Shown here: positions 49,767 through 62,888 of the stretch, piece after piece
Numbering within the stretch: position 1 is the first letter of the stretch
How the letters are laid out: each line of letters starts with the position of its first letter
NCBI GenBank assembly: GCA_028023455.1
Contig: JAQFVV010000073.1
Span: 1,668,080-1,732,079 of the forward strand
Direction of reading: 5' to 3'
DNA length: 64,000 nucleotides
Origin: Epiperipatus broadwayi
Taxonomy: Eukaryota; Onychophora; Udeonychophora; Euonychophora; Peripatidae
Made by a program: the position numbers and the translations under genes
The notes under the pieces: generated by a model
Databases searched by the model: none
The model's input: the letters and a program-made list of their open reading frames with translations, nothing else
What the model was told of the DNA's origin: nothing

Positions 49767-50279
49767 CCTTAACAAAACAAATCCTTATTCTTTAAGTTTT
49801 AATTTAACTATTTCTTAATAATAATTAAATCTTTCCATTCCCACTTTATTAAAATATTATCTCAGCATAATATGTGTATTCAAATATAAATATAAATATT
49901 TAAACTGTCAGTTTAAATTTTTTTAAAAAATAAAAAAAACAGTCATTTTGCTTTATAATTAAAACACACGCACTCTTTTCATTTTAAATAAATGTTTTAA
50001 TACATTATAATAACTAAAATATACATGACATACTAAATTAAAATTCACACATACATGCACACAATGTCTTTGAATAAAGTTAAACACAGAAGCCGATATC
50101 ATTTGTATTTCCCAGATACTACTTGGTAAAGTTTAAAGTTTTTATTTATTTATCACAGTTTTTTTTTTAAAAAAATCAATAATTAGAGAATATTAAAACC
50201 AAAAGTTACCTAGGATTTGGAAATCTGAAATGATGTACATACAGCACAATGCAATTTCTAAAAATGTTATCTATGACCG

Positions 50280-50690
50280 GTTAGCGCTAACCTCCAGTAA
50301 ATCCTCCTTGAATTCGTGATATTATATAACCTTCGTGGATTTTCAGCATAAACACTCCGCTATTTTATTGGCTTTATCCGAACATGGTTTGCCCTCCAAA
50401 CTATCTGCTGATGTTATTCACAGTGAAGGCTCCAGCTAGCTGCACAATATGGTAGATTTAACAATGCATCATTTTGGTAGATATAACAATTTATATAATC
50501 TTTGATTCGATAATTTTAAGAAATATTTTGAAATATTTTCTTTTAAAATATCATAAATAATAATGGAATGTTGAAATTTTTAAACCGTCTTAACAATGAC
50601 AGTTTTGTTATGTCCGGCATTTATTATCTCGTGAAATTACTGTACTTTTCCTTCGCTCTGATTGGGCTTCTATTTTATTCTTTTGTTCAA
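50280..50690 (-). promoter_or_regulatory. Possible promoter region (minus strand)
   Basis: Island with several CpG dinucleotides in a CpG-poor setting. On the minus strand it has CCAAT elements (CCCAATCAGAGCG near 50660-50672 and GCCAATAAAATAGCGG near 50357-50372) and a TATATAAT near 50323-50330. It lies about 0.5-0.9 kb upstream of the candidate gene at 49449-49766 in the right orientation. A GAG|GTTAGC near 50292 could be a donor of a noncoding first exon. No experimental-type evidence is visible. Confidence 0.3.
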
Positions 50691-50699
50691 AACTTTTAC

Positions 50700-53180
50700 A
50701 CAGACGCACACATTTAATTATTTTATTATAAAACAAAACAATTTTTTCTTTATTACTTTTTATTACAAACTAATCAAAAATAATATTAAATCATTTTTAT
50801 TTCAAAAATAAAAAAAAATCTTACCCTCTTTAAAAGTGTTTATTATTTATTTTTCTTTAACAATAAACCCCCCTACCCTACTCTTTTTGTTTTTAATTTT
50901 CTTTTCCTTCAACTTTTAACTTTTATTTTCCCACTTTATTTTTAAAAGGTGAGATTTATGAAATATTACTACTTTTAAATAATACTAAATATTTGATAAT
51001 GATGTACCTCAGTACAATATATATATATAATGCAAATACTTTTTTGAATGTATAGTATACATATATAAATTAAAATTATAGTTTAAACAAAATTGTAAAA
51101 AAATGATATAATTATTAATAATAAATTGAGGGAACATGTGACATATGTTTTACTGAATAGGTATGTGTTCACTCATGCATTTACTGAAGTAATAAAAATA
51201 AGAAAAAAACATTAACTGCTTTGTACTTAAAAGTAAATAGCAAAATGTCTGACTTCTATCACTATTAAGTACATTCTGGACAATATTTCTTTGTTTCAAT
51301 AACTTTTTTATGTTATAGAAACAAAATAGTAATCCTGTTATCAAGAAATTAAGATCTTTGTAATTGTTTTGATGTTTTTTAAATCATTATCAACTTTTAA
51401 TACTAAAATTTTATAAAATGTTTAGCATTAAAGTTAGAAAACATTTTATTATGTAATATATCATACATCAAATAAAGAAAGAATGTAAGTTAGATATTAT
51501 TCATAAATATGGTAACATATGGTGCTTTGAGACATATTTTAAAATATATTTGCAAATTTTAATCATTTTCTTGTTTGTTTGTTTACATTTATTATTGTTT
51601 AGCATAGAATTGGAATTAAGTAATTTGATATTGCAGTTTGTGGTTTCATTGTATGTATAATAATTTCTTACCTGCCAATGGATGATTATCATTGATTTGA
51701 GTATCTATTAAAAGGCAGAATTCTCAAGAAATGTATGCATAAAATGCAATGCAAATTGATTTAGTGTGCATATATAATTTATATTATATGCACTTTATTT
51801 CTCTAATGATTTAAGGTTAACTTTTGATATCTTTGCTAGTATAGTTAATTGCAATGCCCTCTTGCAGTGACATCAGGAATTAATTATTAAACATTACAAA
51901 TAAATAATAGACACTTTACATATAACATAAATTACTTATTTTCAATATACATTTTATTGTTGACATGGTTTAAATTAAAGGCAATTTCAGATTTCTCAGT
52001 TAAAAAATATCAATCAATCTAAATGTTTAGAAATAGATTTATTGAATAGTTGTAATAATTTATTCATGCTAATCCAAATATTTGAGAAACTTTCTATATA
52101 TGGAAAAGTAGGGCTGTAAAAACGATCCAATATTAGTTCTTATGCTTGTTGAATTGTCATATACGAAAGCTAAGAGATATTTCAGTTATCTAAGTAAGCA
52201 ATAGTCTAGAGGAATTAATCCAACCCATTATATATATATATAAGTCTATTTGGTATGGGATTTCAAATTTGAAATTAAGCTGCGAAATAAACCAATTATA
52301 AATTCATTTTATAATTATGATTACAATAAATATAAATATGATGATATAAATAGGATTGATATATATTTCAAGTATAATTTTTATTTACAATAATTTACAA
52401 AAATTTCAAGTTTAAACACTTTTTAGACTTTAATATACATTAATATTTTTTAATAGTCTAATTTATTTTGCTGTACATCTGTCACAATTATATACAACAC
52501 CTAAATTAAATACTTATTTTGTAAATCTAGTTGATAAATATATATAAATCACATTAGTAATATTTGTTACAATAATTCAGGATATTAAAATGTAATAATA
52601 AAAAACAAAAATAATTTTTCTAGAAATAAGAAAATTTTATGCTTAAATGGTGTTATTAGTGTAACCATAGAGACGGATAATCAAGCATATGTATAGGTAA
52701 CAGCAGTCGAAACATTATTAGTTGGACTTTGCATGACATTAAATAAAAAAGCTGCAGAATTACATTAGTCATCAATGTTATTTAATTTTTCTAGATGCTA
52801 ATATTTAAAATATCTTCGAAATTAATTAATTTAGATTCTATTTAAACAAATTAGTGTCAAACTTTTAATAACAAAATTATTTCTATTAGAGGCTCTTTTG
52901 TTAATGTATTTTATTTAGAAAATGAGCTTTTAACAAATAACAATTGCAAATTAAATTTAGTGAAGTGGCACGCGCTCACACAGACATATATATATATATA
53001 TGTGTATAAAACAGATTTTAAATAGTTTATTGTGGAGTAAACGCATCTACAACAGGCTTTCAAAAAAAAATTTTTTTTAAAAAGGCACAACTGACCAGAC
53101 TAGCCAATTTTCTAATAGCGAAAGTTTTGGTGTTTTTCAATATTTATTATATTCATTAGATCAAATTATCTAGATAATTT
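50700..53180. other. AT-rich noncoding stretch
   Basis: Nothing recognisable apart from short TA tracts (for example 52984-53000). Confidence 0.5.
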
Positions 53181-53185
53181 AATCG

Positions 53186-53292
53186 ATATGTTGCGCTATA
53201 ATCGCACATCAGAGATGCTAATTTTCAATACTTTCTAGCATAGAAAGTGTTGAAAAATAGCTTCACTAATGTGCGTTTAGAGCGCAACATAT
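53186..53292. repeat. Imperfect palindrome with GC-containing ends
   Basis: The arms of about 53 bp begin ATATGTTGCGCTATAATCGC and end in a diverged reverse complement (GCGTTTAGAGCGCAACATAT). The loop side reads ACTTTCTAGCATAGAAAGT. Could be a small foldback element or a hairpin RNA source. Confidence 0.75.
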
Positions 53293-53837
53293 AGATTGTG
53301 AACTATTAGTGAAGTAGATAAATTAAATATTACGAGATAATTTAAATAGAAATAGTCAAATGGTTTAGTGCTTGGAAGTTTATTTGAGTATGGAAAGTGT
53401 TCAAGCTCAGCCTTGATTTATAAACTTCAGCTCTCACAGACTGATGTGTTACCATTCCATTAAACCATTCAGGATAAATAATGACTTTGTAGATATTTAT
53501 AAACACATTCCTAAATTTGATTAGGATTGAAAAAAAAATTAATTCAGTCTGGATTTGAATTCTAGATTATCATCTCATAACCTGGATTTCAATCCCAGAT
53601 CACTCTCATAAATGCTTTCAGATATATGAATGGATCACATTATAATGATTTACTATGCAACAATATACCAGATAAGAATCAAATTATAAAATAATATCTT
53701 AAAATAAAACCACTTACTACTCTTACTAGTCATTTATTGATAAATTAAAAATAAATAAATGTTCAGAAACATGATTTCAGAAATCCCACTTCTTACATTA
53801 CAAGCCTTCAATTTTCAGTTTAATATTAATAACGTTG

Positions 53838-53955
53838 ATTGATAAATAGATGAATGGATGGATTGATAGATAGGTAGACAGGTAGGTAATGGGCAAGTAA
53901 ACAGATGAATGGATGGATAGACAGACCAATGGTAAACCATCAGACAGATAAATGT
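53838..53955. repeat. Degenerate (GATA)/(GATG) tetranucleotide repeat
   Basis: Runs of GATGAATGGATGGAT and GATAGATAGGTAGACAGGTA-type units. Confidence 0.85.
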
Positions 53956-54214
53956 GGAGAAATGCCAGTTCCAATTATCTTATATAATACATTCATTAAC
54001 AACTGCAATATAACTTGAAAAAGTTGATAAATCATTCTGCATTATTATGCATCTCATGAATAATATTCTTTATCAGTTAACTTGAAGCATTGTTAATCAT
54101 TCAAATATATATATATAATAGTATTATGGCAAATGTAATGAATATACTACTAATGATAGGAGAAAATATCCTTTTAGATTTGCTTAAATAATTGAAAGTG
54201 CATTAATCTATTAT

Positions 54215-55900
54215 TTATATAATAGCTAAATAACTGAAGTTTCAGTACAATAACAAGTACTTTCCTTAGAGCTTTTTTTTCCAAAGCATAAGAATATGTG
54301 TGGTGAGATTTAAAATCATTATTTTTTACTTTTGTTATTATGTCCTCATTTCTCAATTTCTATTGGTTGAGAAGTTTTAAAAATAATTTTATCCTCTAAT
54401 AGCTTTTTCCAATTATGTTAATTTTATTTAATTCACACTTTTCATTTATGCTCTTGGACCTTTTAAAAATCTTTATAGCTTCCCTTAGCAGTCTCTAGTC
54501 ATATTGTTCATTTTTTTTTTCCAGAATGTGTTTTATTAAAATTGATGATATGGTTAGTTAACCCTTAAACCACTAATTATATTATTGGTTGTATGAGGTA
54601 AAAATCATATCTTTTAATTGGCCAACTCACAAACTGAAGACAAAGCCTATTGTTAAAATATATTCGCCTATAATATTAAATTCAACTCAGATACGTTTAT
54701 AAAAATTATATTACTAATTTTTCAGGTTATGAAAGAGAACGAAAGTTCTTTCAAAAATAAATTGCTATTTATTTATTATAAAATATATTCAATTTCGGCA
54801 AATATAAAGCAAATGTCTAAACAAAAAAGTGCTGACGCAAATACTTTTTTTCAATTTTACGTTATCGAAAAGTAAAGATTTCTTTTTGCTAAATCTTAAA
54901 TATTTTTACTAAAATCTTCAATATTTTTCGAAAATAATTTTGTTTTTTTGGTATATTTTTTAAAAAACTAGTTTAATTTCTCAAATTATATTTTTTTAAT
55001 ACTTAAATTGCATTCGAAATGAAAATCTCAGCATTTTTCTTTATTTTCTTTGATCAGGTGGTTTCTTTGTTCTTTCCAGCCAATCAGAATGTCTTTTTCG
55101 GCTGAGAGCTGGCTGACAGCGAATCACTGACAAGGTTCTTTCTTTGTTTAATTTAAAATGCGGTTTTTTTGATTTTTTACTTGTAAAATAATTCGGAAGA
55201 GGGCACCATCTTACAGAACTTTTAAAAACCTAATCAATACCTGTCAAACAAATATTTTAGCATAAGAACTAGCAGAGTTAGAGTGATGTCAGATGTCGAT
55301 GAGATGCCTCGTAAGAGGCGGTTTTAATATGTGAATAAATGAATGATGAATTAGATTTCTCTCTAACTGCCAAAATGTATTCTTTCTTTTTTATGTTTAT
55401 TTTACAGTTGGTCTGTCCTATGTATGATGTATGAATAAACATAAGAAAAGAAGAATACATTTGGCAATTAGAGAAAAATCTAATTCATCAGCCATTTATT
55501 CACACATTAAATTAACTAACCATGACATCAATTTTAATAACACATATTCTGACAAAAATTGACAATATGACCAGAGACTGCTAAGGGAGTTATAGTGATT
55601 TTTAGAAGGCCTAAAAGCATAAATGAAAAATGTGAATTAAAAAAAATTTACAATATTTGGAAAAAGCTATTGGAGGATAAAATTTTTTTTTTTAAAATTC
55701 TCAACCAATAAAATTTGAGAATGAGGTCAAAATAACAAAAGTAAAAAAATGATGATTTTAAATCTTACCATACACATTCTTATGATTTGAGAAAGAAGAA
55801 GCTCTGAGGAAAATATTTGTTGTTGTATTGAAATATCAGTTATTTTTCTATTATATTTTTACTACACAGAAGCTTCCAGAAATAATATATATATATATAT
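54215..55900. repeat. PLE-6: head-to-head Penelope-like fragments, left arm interrupted
   Basis: The left arm is in minus orientation in two pieces (54215-54562 and about 55319-55435). The right arm is plus (55440-55900). The shared sequence includes the GIY-YIG C-terminal part (in the plus arm: HLAIREKSNSSAIYSHIKL) and the same 3' region as PLE-4 (CTTACCATACACATTCTTAT here). The minus arm encodes SYIGQTNCKINIKKKEYI. The centre of symmetry is near 55437. The 3' ends point outward. Confidence 0.8.
54563..55318. mobile_element. About 755-bp insertion inside the PLE-6 left arm
   Basis: Comparison with the uninterrupted PLE-6 right arm shows extra DNA between GGTTAGTTAA (left) and TTTTAATATGTGAATAAATG (right). 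The insert starts CCCTTAAACCAC and ends GAGGCGGTT, with a GCCTCGTAAGAGGC hairpin next to the right end. Insertion at TTAA and weak inverted ends (TTAAACCAC and TTAAAACCGCC) would fit a piggyBac-like non-autonomous element, but the ends match poorly. It contains CCAGCCAATCAGAATG (a CCAAT-type motif). No coding frame. Confidence 0.5.
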
Positions 55901-55904
55901 TGTG

Positions 55905-58120
55905 CCAGACCGTGTATAATGGCCATGCACAAAATGGCTGTTGCTGACAATTCAGCACAGCTAATCTTTAAAAAGGATTAGAATTTAATATAAAATCAAT
56001 TAAATAGATCGTAATTAAAACACATAAATGTTTATATATGTGAAGTAAACAACTGGGTTTGGTCTATACTGTATTCCCATTTCACCCACAGTACAAATGT
56101 ATGTGTTGTATTATTAATGAATTTATCTTATAAAAAAAAAGCTACATAAAGAATAGTTTTAAGTTTGTGATGATTTTAGTTTACGTTGGGAACATTTTTG
56201 TTTTATTTGTAATGTTCCGATATACGTATCCAGAAATGTTTTTTTTTTGATATTTTTAAATAAATGTTGTTGTTTTTTGAAGAAAGAAAAATATATAATG
56301 TCAAATTTTATATTTTCATTATAATGGATTTTGTTTTTAGTAATTATAAGGAAAAACTTTTGATAAATTGGAATGTATTTTTTTTTTGTATATAAAAAGA
56401 ACAAAAGATAAAAAGGAATGTTTTGTGGTAAAAGAAAATTTGTTCTTTTGATCTGTTTTAAAGATAAAAAATTAAAAGTTGGTCTTATCTAATGTAAAGA
56501 AGCATAATGGGTGCTCTAATTAATTAAGATGGAAACTGTATAATTTCTATGATTAAAAAAGTATACTTTGTAACAAATAAAATTAAGGAATGTATAGGGT
56601 ATATTTTAAATGATTATAGGCTGATGCAATAGCTCATAGGGGGATAGTTTAATTGGCTGAAAGGAGACCATAGGTGCTATCTATTAGGTGGGGAAAGTCA
56701 GTCGCTCCTGAGCAGTCCAAGCAGGCAGACTGTAGACTTTGAAAAAAAAAAAACAACTAAAAAAATCACTCATGATCAGTCCAAGCAGGCAGACCATAGA
56801 TTTTGGGAGAAAATCAAAGTTGCTTATGAGCAGTCTAAGGAAGCAGTACGATCCGATATTATATCATTGTGAAGCAATGCCTAGTAATAAAAATGGATTT
56901 TGAAACTTGACCAGATCCGATATTACATTATCATAAAGAAAGTTAAAGCTGAATTAAAAAGAAGAGAGGCATGAAAATGGTAATAAAATCAGTCGTGTTA
57001 AAACCAATCTACTGACAAGAAGTATAACTATAAATCTTCGAACAAGTACCTATTAGAGATGGCTGTTATAGTTGTTCCAGTAAACAAAAAAACCATGGTG
57101 TAGGTCACCAGCAGCAGTACACCACTAGTTCATCCCTGAAGCTCTACAATGTCTTAAAAGAAGCCACCTAAGACCTGATAACAAGGACTCTTTGATACAT
57201 ATAATGGAAAATAAAGCCCTGTCTGCCCTATAGAGTAGTTTGTGTGGTCTGCTTGAAGCCAAACTTTATAACCATTGTAAATACAGATGATTTTAAATAT
57301 CTTGATATTTATTTATCTTTTTTTTTATTCTATAACTCAGTAATATGTTTTCTTATATACTCGTAACCTTTTTTTTATGTAATATCACATATTATATAAT
57401 AGTTACATGCATGTCTCATTTAAATTCCCTACATGGAGAATCTCTATCTCATAATCTTTTACTATGGTGATACCTTACGTAGAGTGTCCTTTAGCCATAT
57501 TATTAATTATTGGACATCATTTTATACGTTTAAAATAACTAAATGTAGATGTGTCTCATGTATAAATATTTAAGAACCAAAATCTAAGGATGTGTAAATA
57601 TTAATAATTTATTGATCCTAGAAGTAATCAGTAGACATGCATGCAAACTAGTGTGTTTTTTTTATTATTTTTAAATGGTTTTAATACCGATATGAATTAT
57701 GTTTCTTCGTTGGGAAATTCATTGCATACATTTGTTTCTTAAACTATTAATTTTTAAGTGGGTAAAGGGATATAGGCCGCACCCATTATGCAATTATTTT
57801 TTTAAATGACATTTTCTTTGTGTAAATCTTTTTTGTAAATAGATGTTTAACCTAAGTACTATATATTTTTTTTTATTATATAAAATCTTTAATCTAATAA
57901 AACATTTAAAAGTTATGATAAAGAGTAAAAAATTTTTTATTAAAAAAATGGTTTGCCACTCTTATTTGCTTAGTTCAAATTACTTATTCAATCATTAGCA
58001 TGTAACCGGAGTTATTTCAAGCAAACGGATCAAACCAATCATTAACCTGAGATAGGGAAAATAAATTATGAGCTAGATAAGGATAACTTACCAGGGGGTT
58101 ATATTGTCTCACATTTTATG
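55905..58120. other. Noncoding stretch with a short tandem repeat
   Basis: At 56700-56850, GAGCAGTCCAAGCAGGCAGA recurs three times with divergence at 55-65 bp spacing. GATCCGATATTA recurs at about 56850 and 56925. The 56640-57260 part is less AT-rich and may be a decayed mobile element of unknown class. No gene is recognised. Confidence 0.4.
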
Positions 58121-58189
58121 TCCCGAATGTATATATATGTTTTTTTATGATATATAACTGTGGTCATTTTATTTGCACACTCTCTCGGG

Positions 58190-58560
58190 AAGGAAAAGGG
58201 AGGGTCAACAATACATTTCTTTGTCGGAGGTGGCACTAAAGGCTAAATAAAAATATTTTAGTACTTTTAAAGGTGTGTAAATTAAAGGAATGACCACCAT
58301 TAGTTAATGGGACTGGTGTGGGATGATATAACAGGGAAGGTTCCGATTGATCTCATTTTTTGGGTTATATCTCCTTCCTCTAGTATTTTTTTGGGGATAT
58401 TTGTTTTTCATATTTAACCATCGATATCGCAAGGGAATTATTATCGTTATTTCATCTCATTACATACATCACTTTCATGCTCGGTACGTATGTGGGTCGA
58501 AAGATTTATAAGACCATAAAGGATGAAATGGACGGACCGGCACAATATATATATGTTGAA
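58190..58560. other. Less AT-rich patch, unidentified
   Basis: Includes GGAAGGAAAAGGGAGGG and AAATGGACGGACCGGCACAA, then a TA tract. It resembles the end of an old interspersed repeat, but no family is recognised. Confidence 0.3.
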
Positions 58561-58674
58561 TAATAATATAATTAATATATATATGTGTGTGTCTGTATAA
58601 ACTTCCTAACAGTTAATATTATATGCTACATCAAGATTAATACTCCAATCCCGATCTATTAAATAAATAAAATA

Positions 58675-58790
58675 CTCTCAATCCAAAACACAAGATAAAA
58701 CTTTTTTAGAGAAAAGATTGGACTGTTTTTTCTCTTTACTTCAATTTACATATAGAGGCTAATCTTAGAAATGATGAGGATATATGTAAA
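58675..58790 (+). repeat. Family B repeat fragment (diverged)
   Basis: CCAAAACACAAGATAAAAC aligns with the family B core. The following hairpin has arms AGAGAAAA (58708-58715) and TTTTCTCT (58727-58734), different in sequence from the other copies but still paired. Confidence 0.6.
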
Positions 58791-58869
58791 AGGTTGTGAA
58801 CTTCACAAGTTGGAGACTGTTAGTTTAAGATGAAATGAATTTTGTGAATCTTTTGTTTGCAAGTGTCAT

Positions 58870-58870
58870 A

Positions 58871-58924
<54 letters not shown>
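58870..58924. repeat. (TA)n(TG)n microsatellite
   Basis: Long compound simple repeat. Confidence 0.95.
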
Positions 58925-58929
58925 TTCAG

Positions 58930-60140
58930 AAATATGTGATGGAGAAAAAATTTAAATATACCTAAAAAAATAAAATGTTGTGTTAATAAAAATTTTAATC
59001 CAATTTTTTTATTTTTCTGGATTAAAAAATTTAATTTTTATAACTAAAACATTGAAATTTAGTAACTTGGATAGAGTTCACTGTGTGCTATAGAGATTTT
59101 GTAACATTAGGAATTATATGGGTTTTTTTTGCATATGTATGAGTATATTTTACATTAATGTTATTACATTTGGCACATTGTGTTCTTGCAAAGATAATAG
59201 AAAATTGTAGTGGGAATGGAAGTTGTGTTTTTGTTGTATTGTTTTTTTCATTTTGTTAAATTATAATAAATTTTCAGTGATCTTTTTAAAAAACAAAATT
59301 AATAACTGGAACTTACATGATAAACTATTATCATATGGTTCATTATTTTATTTCTGCAATTGTTAAAACTAAATCAAAAAATAATTTTAAACTTTGCCTT
59401 CATATGAAGTAGTAGTTCATCTGTCTTCTATATTTATGACCAGGATTCAAATCAGGGCTAAATAAATTTGTAAAAAAATGAAAAACTATTGGGATTCCAA
59501 ACAAGTTTAGATTTTTGTTTAGATAATTGGCCCTTTATTAAACCCAGGTAATCATTCAATATTGATCACTAAATTGCTATCCTATTTTGAATGCTTTTAT
59601 ATTTAGCTTGCCCTGACTGTTTTCTGTTGGTAGGTCCACATTTTTAAATTAACAATGAAAAAAAATCATTTCCTTTTAGAACTTGAACTCACATCCTTAG
59701 ACTTCCCAAGAAAAATCCTTAGCAACTGATCCAGAAAATGGACAAATTAATTTGCGTATACATTTGCATACATTATTATTTAGTATCATTATAGCAATGG
59801 TTTATAACCTATTTTGGCCATGAATATGAGAGAAAACCTCAAAAGTGCTAGGCATAGATTAATTTAATTTAATTGTTTTTGTTATTATTGACAGCTTCTT
59901 CTTCAACAGGTTAAATCACTTATATATGCTATATTTGTATAATTAAATTTTGTTAATACTGATTTAATTCATACTTAATTAATTAAATTAATTAAAAAGC
60001 CAATACATAAATATTTTATATAGTAGATGATCACATGATATTTAAATTTAGAATTCATTTGTTAGAGGGCATATTTTTATTTTTACATTATATTATTAAA
60101 TTATAATTTTTTTCAGATTTTTTGTAGTTTTAACCATTTT
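58930..60140. other. AT-rich noncoding stretch
   Basis: No gene. A possible decayed tRNA-derived SINE (minus) lies at about 59678-59735, with GAGTTCAAGTTCT as a B-box-like motif. Confidence 0.4.
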
Positions 60141-60145
60141 TAAAA

Positions 60146-60588
60146 ATAATATGTAAATTTAATTAAAAAATATATATGTAATTTTTTTCCAAGTAATGCT
60201 TTTATGTAAAAAGCTGACAAAAAGGAAGAAAAATAACAAAGTAATTTGCTCCATGGGAAATTTGCTATTCTTGAAAAATATAAAAAATCTTAAGAATTTT
60301 GACTTGTTATAAAATTTGAAATTTGTAGTAATAATATCATTTCATAAAAGCATTTGAGGCTTAAATAAATCATAAAAATCAAAAAGGTCTCAAATGCTTT
60401 TATGAAATAATAATATTCCTGCAATTTCCAATAGTTTTATAACATATCTAGATTCTTAAGATCTCTGATATTTTCCAAAAATGACAAATTAACTGAAAAG
60501 TGATTACTTTGTTACTTTTCTATTTTTTAGTTTGCTGTTTTCATAAAGCATTATTTTTTAAAAAAATTTTTTTTTACATATTATTTAA
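60146..60588. repeat. Foldback element of about 440 bp
   Basis: The left arm is about 60146-60360 and the right arm about 60390-60588; they are diverged reverse complements. The best part is TTTCATAAAAGCATTTGAG against CTCAAATGCTTTTATGAAA. The outer ends share AATAATATGTAAA. Family unknown. Confidence 0.75.
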
Positions 60589-60594
60589 TTTGAG

Positions 60595-61235
60595 AACAAA
60601 ACCAAGTATGAAAGGTTGCTCATTTTTTATCACCTGCAATTGATTAGAAAGACTTTCGCTTTTAATTTTTCCTCTTTGGAAAATTGCTAAAAAATTACTT
60701 CTGCAGACAATTATTTAAAAGCTGTTATTATATTAACTTACATGGAAAAATATTTGTCTATAAATAAAGTAATGCAAGATTATTTTTTAACATTCCTAAA
60801 CAGTTCTCAAGCTCTGACTAGTTGGTGTCAGATTCTAGCGTATTCCATAAATTAAGGACCAGGTCTATCACTTCAGCCTTCACACTTTTTATAAATTCCT
60901 AACCAATAAATTCATTTATTTGTTTATTTTTTTACTGGTTTTTGTAAATTTTCAAATGAACAAGATACATCAAAAATGAAAATTAATGAAGTCGATTATG
61001 CTATTTTGTTATAAAAATTATAATAAATAATAAAAAATCATATGCAACAGCTACATATTGTGTCCTTTTAGATTGGTACACGCCATAATAAATTTCATTG
61101 AAAGTAAAATTTTAGGTGAATAATTTTAAATTTTATAAATAATTATAATTGGTCATGAAGCTAGGAATGATAAAGGTTACCTTGGTCATTTGGGGTTTGA
61201 ACTTAAGGTCATTTAAATTAGATTAGTATAAATTC
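60595..61235. other. AT-rich noncoding stretch
   Basis: Nothing recognisable except a GGGGTTTGAACTTAAGG B-box-like motif near 61193. Confidence 0.45.
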
Positions 61236-61242
61236 TTTATCA

Positions 61243-61345
61243 CTAAACATCACATGATCACCATCTCATGCTAGCACATAACTGCTAGTGAACAGGCAAA
61301 AACTCTCCATATAGTAGTGCCACCTTGTGCTAACCAGAGTAATGA
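61243..61345 (-). repeat. Family A repeat, 3' fragment, minus strand
   Basis: Begins CACTAAACATCACATGATCA and ends at CTAACCAGAGTAAT. It holds only the tail and part of the body, and the ribozyme is absent. Confidence 0.75.
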
Positions 61346-61349
61346 TTTA

Positions 61350-62160
61350 TGTTTTAGTTAAGTTATCTATTTAAAAAGCACATAAGAAATAAATGTAATA
61401 AAATATAACTTAATATTATTTGTTAATGATTGATTTTTTAATAGCATTTAAAGTGTAGTGAGATTTAAATAATATCTATAAATAAAAATATATGCTGTAG
61501 ATATATGTAATCATGTTTGTGTATATATGATATAATAAAGAAATAGCTATTTCAGGCAAAATACTGATTTATTTTTTAAAATAACTAAGATAATATTGAT
61601 TTTTATTATTTTTGTAATAAAAAGTTTATAAATTCAATTTAGAATTTATTTTGTAAAAGATAGAATTTAAATTGTTTAAATTAGTTTTAAGTTAACTGTT
61701 TTTTTTTATTACGTTTATTAAAGATATATTTCTTTTTATCAGTAAATATTTCTAAGGATAATATTGGCTTCAAAAATTATTTACACTGTTTATAACTAAT
61801 TAAATATTCATTGTAAAATGATTTTGAGAATCAACCAATGAGCTATCATAGTAAAGAGTGTTTTGAAAAATAAGCAGATGATGTTTAGAGATTTGATTGA
61901 AGAAAATCACACACACACACACACACACACAAAAAAAAACATTATTTCTTTCCATAAAATTTAGTTTTTAAATTGTTAAAATATTTTTTTTGTTTAAAAA
62001 GTAAATAATTAATAGCCTAAAATTGTTTTATAAAGTTTCTTGAACATTATGGAGTAAAGGATTTTAAAATTTCTGTTGGTGGGACAATATCCAATCCTCA
62101 AAAAAATACAATTAGAATCATTATATTGCTTAAAGTACTAATAAAAATGGAAGGAAAAAG
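61350..62160. other. AT-rich noncoding stretch
   Basis: An (AC)n tract followed by A's lies at about 61908-61939. No gene. Confidence 0.5.
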
Positions 62161-62172
62161 TGGTAAATATAT

Positions 62173-62573
62173 TGAAACAGGCAAAACTCACTATATGTAT
62201 TGCCACACACAGCAAGCTAGAGTAATCAATGGATGCCAGAAGGCTTGTGAAAACATTAAGGTGTTTTCAGTTTAAGACTCATAGTTTTGTAATTAAATGG
62301 AGATAAAAGGTGACTGCTGTAGGGTTGCATTAGATCCTAAGATCTAGGTGCAGTGCTCTCAGATCCAAGACCCCTCACTGACAAAGGCCACAAGCCAGAA
62401 ACTAGTCTGGGGATATTGGATGAGTAGGTACTAGATGGGGATTTTATGCACAAGCCTTCTGGCATCCATTGATTATTCTAGCTTGTGGTGTGTGGCAATA
62501 GGTATAGTGAGTTTTGCCTGTTTTAACAACAGTTATACACAAGCATAAGAAGTGGAGGACATGTGATGTTTAT
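62173..62573. repeat. Family A foldback insertion with perfect 12-bp target duplication
   Basis: The left arm (62173-62249) is minus, from the AACAGGCAAAACTC end to AAGGCTTGTG. The right part (62250-62573) is plus and contains the ribozyme region (62362-62421) and the unit to ATGTGATGTTTA. TGGTAAATATAT flanks it at 62161-62172 and 62574-62585. The ribozyme core is CTGACAA (62378-62384), so G8 is lost; GAAAC and ACTAGTC are intact. Confidence 0.88.
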
Positions 62574-62589
62574 TGGTAAATATATACAA

Positions 62590-62885
62590 GCATGTTATCA
62601 GATAAAAAAGGAAATAGATTCGAGAACAGTGAGTATTAAATCAATATGTAATAAATTAATTACTAAGCAACCTTATTTAAATCTACATTGTGTTATTAAT
62701 AAGAACTATAATAGATAGGTTTTGAATGTATTGACAAGCAGAATTAAAAATATTCATGTTAAAGTGAGTAACAAAAACTTGAAGGTAACAAAAGTGTCTC
62801 AGAAATTAATTTTAATGAAAACATTTATTTTTAAAAAAAAAAATCTGGAAGTAATGCTACAAGAAAGCAAGAAAAGTTATATGTA
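62590..62885. other. AT-rich noncoding stretch
   Basis: Nothing recognisable. Confidence 0.45.
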
Positions 62886-62888
62886 ATT

